Made by a program: the position numbers and the translations under genes. From contig NZ_VTOW01000005.1 of NCBI RefSeq assembly GCF_012184425.1, forward strand, positions 186,001-250,000: a stretch of DNA of 64,000 nt, given 5' to 3'. This document shows positions 60,214-64,000 of the stretch, one piece after another. Within the stretch, counting starts at the first letter, position 1; each line of letters opens with the position of its first letter. Source of the stretch: Candidatus Manganitrophus noduliformans. GTDB lineage: Bacteria; Nitrospirota; Nitrospiria; SBBL01; Manganitrophaceae. The notes under the pieces are model-generated. The model made no database searches. It saw only the letters and a list, made by a program, of their open reading frames with translations, and was not told the origin of the DNA.

Positions 60214-63200
60214 TCATTCGTATTCGCGTGTATACAGGAGATCGAGGCTGCTCTCTTCGCCGCTCTGGGCGCGCAGCGTCAGCTTTTCGCTGATCGTGTA
60301 CCGGAGAGAGAGGGTATTGGCCGCTTCAAAGAGACCGATGCCGTAACTGACATAAAAACGGGGCGACAGATACCTCCCGATCACCAGCGTCGTCTCCTCG
60401 ATCGTTTCGCCTCCCTCCAGACGGACATCGTCGAGTCCGAGGGTCCGGCCGATCCGCTTGGCGAGGAGGTTCCCCCCCCTCACGCCGAGGGCCGCGATCG
60501 CCTTTGTCATCAGATCCCCTTCCTCTCCGGAAGCTTGGTTGAGGGGGCGTCCTAGGAGGAGGTAGGAGAGGGTGTTCGCCTCGTCCATCGGAGGGTCGGA
60601 GAAGAGGGTGCTTTGAGGGCGCTTCAGCGTCCCGCTGACATGAATGCCGGCGGTGATCTCTTCCACTTTTCGGACCGCCCGGATGTCGAGCCCGGGGTTG
60701 TCGGTGGGGCCGGCAAAGATGAGCCGTCCCTCGGTGATTTCTAATTTCTGGCCGTAGGCCTGATATTTTCCTTCTTCGATTCGCAACGTTCCTTCCGCGA
60801 GTGTCGGCTGATCGGGAGCGTCGGTCGCCAGCAGTTCACCGGTGATCTTCCCGGTGAGACCGAACCCGTTGAAAGAGATCTCTTCTCCCAGACGAATCCT
60901 CACGCGGGTATGGATCTCCCATCCCTGCGCGGCATCGGCCACGGTTTCCTTTCCCGAGGGGGCGCGAACGATGACGACATCCTCCGAGACCTGGACCGCC
61001 CCCTCGGGAAGCTCGCGCGGGGTGATCTCGGCTTCCGGAATAAAAACTTCGCCGGTCAGTTCGATCCGCCGTCCCAGCACCTCCAGGGTGAGATCGGGGG
61101 AGGCGAGAAGATGCACCTCCGGCAGATCGACCGCCTCAAACCGCTCGCCGCGGATCGAGAGACGCGCCGGCCAGCCTCGGTCGGCATCCATCGCGATTGT
61201 TCCATTCACGTTGATCCGGCCGGGACCCGATCCGGCTTCCGCATCGATGAGAAGCGTTCCCGGGTCCCGGCTTCGAATCGCCAGGCGGAGGGGATCGAGC
61301 GTGATCCCGAGCGCCGCAATCCGAACCGTCCCTCCCTGCAGGGTCGCTTCGCCGGTGACTTGGGGATCGGTTGGGGTCCCACCCAGAGCGAAATTGATCC
61401 GAAGTTCCCCTCCGGATTGTGTCACGTTCGGGATCAGCGCCGTGATCGGCTCCAGACGGTCGAGGCTCGCCTTCACGGTTCCGTCAAGTCGGCCCTCCCG
61501 CCAATCGGCATCGAGATCGAACGGGGAGAGGGTGACGACGCCTTGAAGGCCGCCGTGTCCCGTCAGGGTCAGCCGGGCCTCGGCGTGTAGGGTCTGATCC
61601 TCTAGCTCCGCTTGAAAGAGCGCATCTTCATAGGGGAAGCGGAGCATTTCCTCTTCGGTCACGTTGTAAACCAAAGTCCCCGGTTGGGGAATCCATCTCG
61701 TTTTGAACTGAAGCCGTCCGTCCCGTTGGCTCGCCCGCCATTCTCCATCGAGCGCGCCGGAGAGGGTTGTCTCGGAGGGAAGCCATGATTTGATAAGATC
61801 GAGCGGGATCTGCTCGGCGCGTCCTTCGGTTTGCCAACCTTGTTCCTGTTGCCACGCTCCGGCGATGCAGAATCGGGCCGTCTCCTGATGCCAGCATCCC
61901 ATATCGACATCAGCCGCGTCGGCCGAAAGGATCATCGGAACCGGCGTGTCGAGAATCCAGTTGCCGAGGGCTTTGTCCTGCAAGGCCGATCGTCTCAACG
62001 CCCCTTTCCACCGTTTCCCCTCAACGCCTCCCTCCATCCGAAGGAAGATCCTTTGATCGCGTGTGCGGGCATCGGCCTGGAGGGCATGGCTCGAAAGGAG
62101 GCCCTTTCCTTCCACCTCGATCCGGGTGATCGTCTCCCCGGCCGCTTCGACCCCTTCAACGTCGATGTCGATAGAAGAGGGCATTTCACCTTGAAGATCG
62201 ACCGATCCTTTCAACCGCAGCTGCTTTATCTTCGTCTCCGCCCATCGCAATCCTTCTCCGCGGACCTCGGCCGAAATGGCCGGAAGGGATCGCGCTCCGC
62301 GAATCCGTCCGCTGCCGGCGAGTCTTCCGCCGGCGTCGGGGAGAAGGGCGGCGAGATCGGGGGCCTGAATTTTCCAGCGAAGGTCCCAGCGATCGGACAC
62401 TTCCCCGGCGGCCGTCAGACGGGCCGATCCGGAGTGAAGTTCGAGCGCTTCAATTTCGTAGGCTTCCCCATCGACCTTTAGATCGGCCTGCGCGCGGACC
62501 GGGTAGCCGCGAAGTTCTCCCTGAAGCGCGTCGAGTTGAAACGTTCCAACCGGACCGGCGTCGGTCAATTTTCCTTCGGTGTTGAGATGAAAGGTGATCC
62601 GTCCGTTCCATTCGGGCCAGCGCGCTCCCGGATTGAGGGTTGACCCGTCGAGGGCGAGCGCCCAACGGACCTCCGGCGCCCACGCGATCTCTCCTTTGCC
62701 GGTAATCTCTCCGTCGAGCGTCCGGACCGCCACTTCACGGACGGTCGCCATTTTTTGAGATCCGGTCCCTTCGATTTCCCATAGGGTCTCGGGAAATTGC
62801 GGCCCGCGCAGGTCGGCTTGAAGGCGGAAACGATAATCGTCAATCGGCCCGCTGAACTGATAGGTTCCCTGATGGCTTTCGATCATCGCCTCTTCCGTAA
62901 GAGGCCACTGCGCCTTGCTCCAGGAGCCGGTTAGGTCGACCACCGGTGTTCCCTCTTCCAGCCGGACCGTCCCTTGTGTGTCGATAGAGAAAGGCGCGGT
63001 CAGTTGGTGGCGAAGGGCAAATTTTCCCAATGTCCCCTTCGCCTCGCCCTTTCCTCGAAGCGAAGCGTCCGGAAGGAGATCGGCGGACCAGTCGGCCGAG
63101 AGGTCAAATGGATAGGCTCCGCGCGGATCGACCTTTCCGGAGAGCGAGACGGCGAATTGGGGCGCTTCGACTCGGAGCGATTCGATCCGAAGACCCTGTT

Positions 63201-63684
63201 CATCCATCCGTCCGGCGAGCGCGACATGGTCGACCGTGACGGTCTGATCGCCCGAGGTAAAGGTGATGTCGTCCAGGGTCGCCTTCGAGACGACGACCCG
63301 GATCGGAAGGTCGATCGACGGGAGAGCGCTCCCGCCCGTTTCAGGGGGAGGGGTTTCCTCGGCGTCCTGTTCGTAATCGACCCCCTCGATCGACAGGAGT
63401 TCGATCGAAAGTTCCCCGCCGAGCAGGTGCGCTGGACGCCAGGCGAGCCGGGCTGCTCCGATCGAGAGCCGGCGGGTCTCGTCTACATACGCGACCCCTT
63501 TTAAAGTAAGGGGGCCGAGAAGCGTTCCATCGACCTGCTCGATCTCAAGCTTTCCCGGAACAAATCGGCCGGCCTGGGCAAGGAGCCATCGGGCGCCCAG
63601 CTCGGTGGCGACGAGGAGCACGGCTCCGAGTCCGAGAAAGAGAATCAGGAGTAGCGGGATGAACCAGAGCCATCGGTACCTCAT
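60214..63684 (-). CDS. tamB: translocation and assembly module inner-membrane component TamB
   Basis: A 1156-residue AsmA-superfamily bridge protein from ATG 63684 (MRYRWLWFIPLLLILFLG). An N-terminal membrane anchor (8-29), then a very long beta-taco region of amphipathic strands (LTLKGVAYVDETRRLSIG etc.). The C-terminal DUF490 domain has LEVLGRRIELTGEVFIPEAE, GLDIRAVRKVEEITAGIHVSG, PPMDEANTLSYLLLGRPLN and ends with SYGIGLFEAANTLSLRYTIS-like strands and YTREYE. With TamA it helps insert outer-membrane proteins and move phospholipids. Overlaps tamA by 4 nt. Confidence 0.93.
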   Translation of the reverse strand: MRYRWLWFIPLLLILFLGLGAVLLVATELGARWLLAQAGRFVPGKLEIEQVDGTLLGPLTLKGVAYVDETRRLSIGAARLAWRPAHLLGGELSIELLSIEGVDYEQDAEETPPPETGGSALPSIDLPIRVVVSKATLDDITFTSGDQTVTVDHVALAGRMDEQGLRIESLRVEAPQFAVSLSGKVDPRGAYPFDLSADWSADLLPDASLRGKGEAKGTLGKFALRHQLTAPFSIDTQGTVRLEEGTPVVDLTGSWSKAQWPLTEEAMIESHQGTYQFSGPIDDYRFRLQADLRGPQFPETLWEIEGTGSQKMATVREVAVRTLDGEITGKGEIAWAPEVRWALALDGSTLNPGARWPEWNGRITFHLNTEGKLTDAGPVGTFQLDALQGELRGYPVRAQADLKVDGEAYEIEALELHSGSARLTAAGEVSDRWDLRWKIQAPDLAALLPDAGGRLAGSGRIRGARSLPAISAEVRGEGLRWAETKIKQLRLKGSVDLQGEMPSSIDIDVEGVEAAGETITRIEVEGKGLLSSHALQADARTRDQRIFLRMEGGVEGKRWKGALRRSALQDKALGNWILDTPVPMILSADAADVDMGCWHQETARFCIAGAWQQEQGWQTEGRAEQIPLDLIKSWLPSETTLSGALDGEWRASQRDGRLQFKTRWIPQPGTLVYNVTEEEMLRFPYEDALFQAELEDQTLHAEARLTLTGHGGLQGVVTLSPFDLDADWREGRLDGTVKASLDRLEPITALIPNVTQSGGELRINFALGGTPTDPQVTGEATLQGGTVRIAALGITLDPLRLAIRSRDPGTLLIDAEAGSGPGRINVNGTIAMDADRGWPARLSIRGERFEAVDLPEVHLLASPDLTLEVLGRRIELTGEVFIPEAEITPRELPEGAVQVSEDVVIVRAPSGKETVADAAQGWEIHTRVRIRLGEEISFNGFGLTGKITGELLATDAPDQPTLAEGTLRIEEGKYQAYGQKLEITEGRLIFAGPTDNPGLDIRAVRKVEEITAGIHVSGTLKRPQSTLFSDPPMDEANTLSYLLLGRPLNQASGEEGDLMTKAIAALGVRGGNLLAKRIGRTLGLDDVRLEGGETIEETTLVIGRYLSPRFYVSYGIGLFEAANTLSLRYTISEKLTLRAQSGEESSLDLLYTREYE

Positions 63685-64000
63685 AGATCGGGCCCCATGT
63701 TGATGTGGACCCGCAAGGCGAAGCCCGGCCGATCGAGGGCATAGGCGAGATCGACCCGGATCGGTCCGACCGGCGAATACCACCGGCCCCCGACGCCGAC
63801 GCTGTCTTGAGGATTGAGATCCCAATCGTTCGCGGCGTTGCCGATATCGTAAAAAAGAGCGACCCCCCACTGCTCCGCGATTCGATAGTCATACTCCACG
63901 CTTCCGGTCGCGAGGTAACGTCCTCCGATCACCTCGCCCGATTCGTTTTCGGGCCCCAAGGTGTTGTAGCCGTAGCCGCGGACGCTCCGGTCTCCTCCGG
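63681..64000 (-). CDS. tamA: TamA/Omp85-family outer-membrane protein (C-terminal fragment)
   Basis: The last 106 codons of an Omp85 barrel that starts outside the window. GGDRSVRGYGYNTLGPE is the signature VRGY motif of loop 6, placed between 63948 and 64000. It is followed by strands ATGSVEYDYRIAEQWGVALFYDIGNA and a final GPIRVDLAYALDR...FALRVHINMGPDL. The last residue is Leu rather than Phe, acceptable for this family. ATGA overlap with tamB gives the standard TamAB pair. Confidence 0.9.
   Translation of the reverse strand, partial: GGDRSVRGYGYNTLGPENESGEVIGGRYLATGSVEYDYRIAEQWGVALFYDIGNAANDWDLNPQDSVGVGGRWYSPVGPIRVDLAYALDRPGFALRVHINMGPDL

Noticed and set aside
1-64000. tRNA, rRNA, CRISPR arrays, transposases, phage genes
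   Set aside because: Looked for on both strands; none recognised. Small RNAs without obvious structure could have been missed by eye.

Overview
The window reads as a chromosomal segment of a Gram-negative, free-living bacterium. It carries TamA/TamB, several outer-membrane barrels ending in phenylalanine, lipoproteins, and a full set of housekeeping genes. The mixture of Bacillus-like housekeeping synteny (yicC-remA-gmk-rpoZ-coaBC; aroQ-efp-accB-accC), ClpC, HD-GYP signalling and large TPR/outer-membrane proteins fits the Nitrospirota (Nitrospirae) or a nearby phylum best. That placement is inference from gene content; there is no rRNA gene to prove it. I saw no rRNA, tRNA, CRISPR array, insertion sequence or prophage.

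Layout. 0-5.8 kb: DUF2203 fragment, serB, a stand-alone two-domain SagB/ThcOx protein, a NUDIX hydrolase, a SHOCT lipoprotein, a YggX-like protein and nth. 5.7-9.4 kb: yicC-remA-gmk-rpoZ-coaBC, preceded by a near-consensus promoter buried in the 3' end of nth. 9.4-16.4 kb: TPR protein plus Roadblock protein, aroQ-efp-accB-accC-thiE, a DUF3553 protein and an HD-GYP response regulator. 16.4-19.05 kb (minus): bioF-SDR-bioD, divergent from clpC (19.2-21.7 kb). 21.8-32.7 kb: a more AT-rich stretch with a TPR membrane protein, tsaD and a three-gene outer-membrane module (TPR-barrel, DUF1302-like barrel, 1278-residue lipoprotein with a probable seven-bladed propeller).

32.8-41.3 kb is the most distinctive region. 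It holds two complete cluster-A-type metal ABC transporters (SBP-ATPase-permease and SBP-[nikR]-ATPase-permease), an outer-membrane barrel, a NikR regulator with all four nickel ligands, two stand-alone histidine-rich small proteins, and His-rich tails on one ATPase and one permease. It looks like an integrated envelope-to-cytoplasm metal (probably nickel and/or zinc) acquisition and buffering locus.

41.3-44.8 kb (minus): a HExxH metallopeptidase lipoprotein, a secreted hypothetical protein and a 2-hydroxyacid dehydrogenase. 44.9-55.6 kb: a peptide/oligopeptide ABC substrate-binding protein and its likely permease pair, separated by an oppositely oriented pentose-phosphate operon transcribed tkt-tal-gnd-zwf-pgl-rpiB, nearly all with overlapping genes. 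55.8-58.8 kb: a hybrid PAS/GAF histidine kinase with its own receiver. 58.8-64 kb (minus): tamA(partial)-tamB and a secreted parallel beta-helix protein, separated from the kinase by a perfect 30-bp palindrome. Most genes are tightly packed with ATGA/GTGA/TTGA overlaps, so long operons and translational coupling are the rule.
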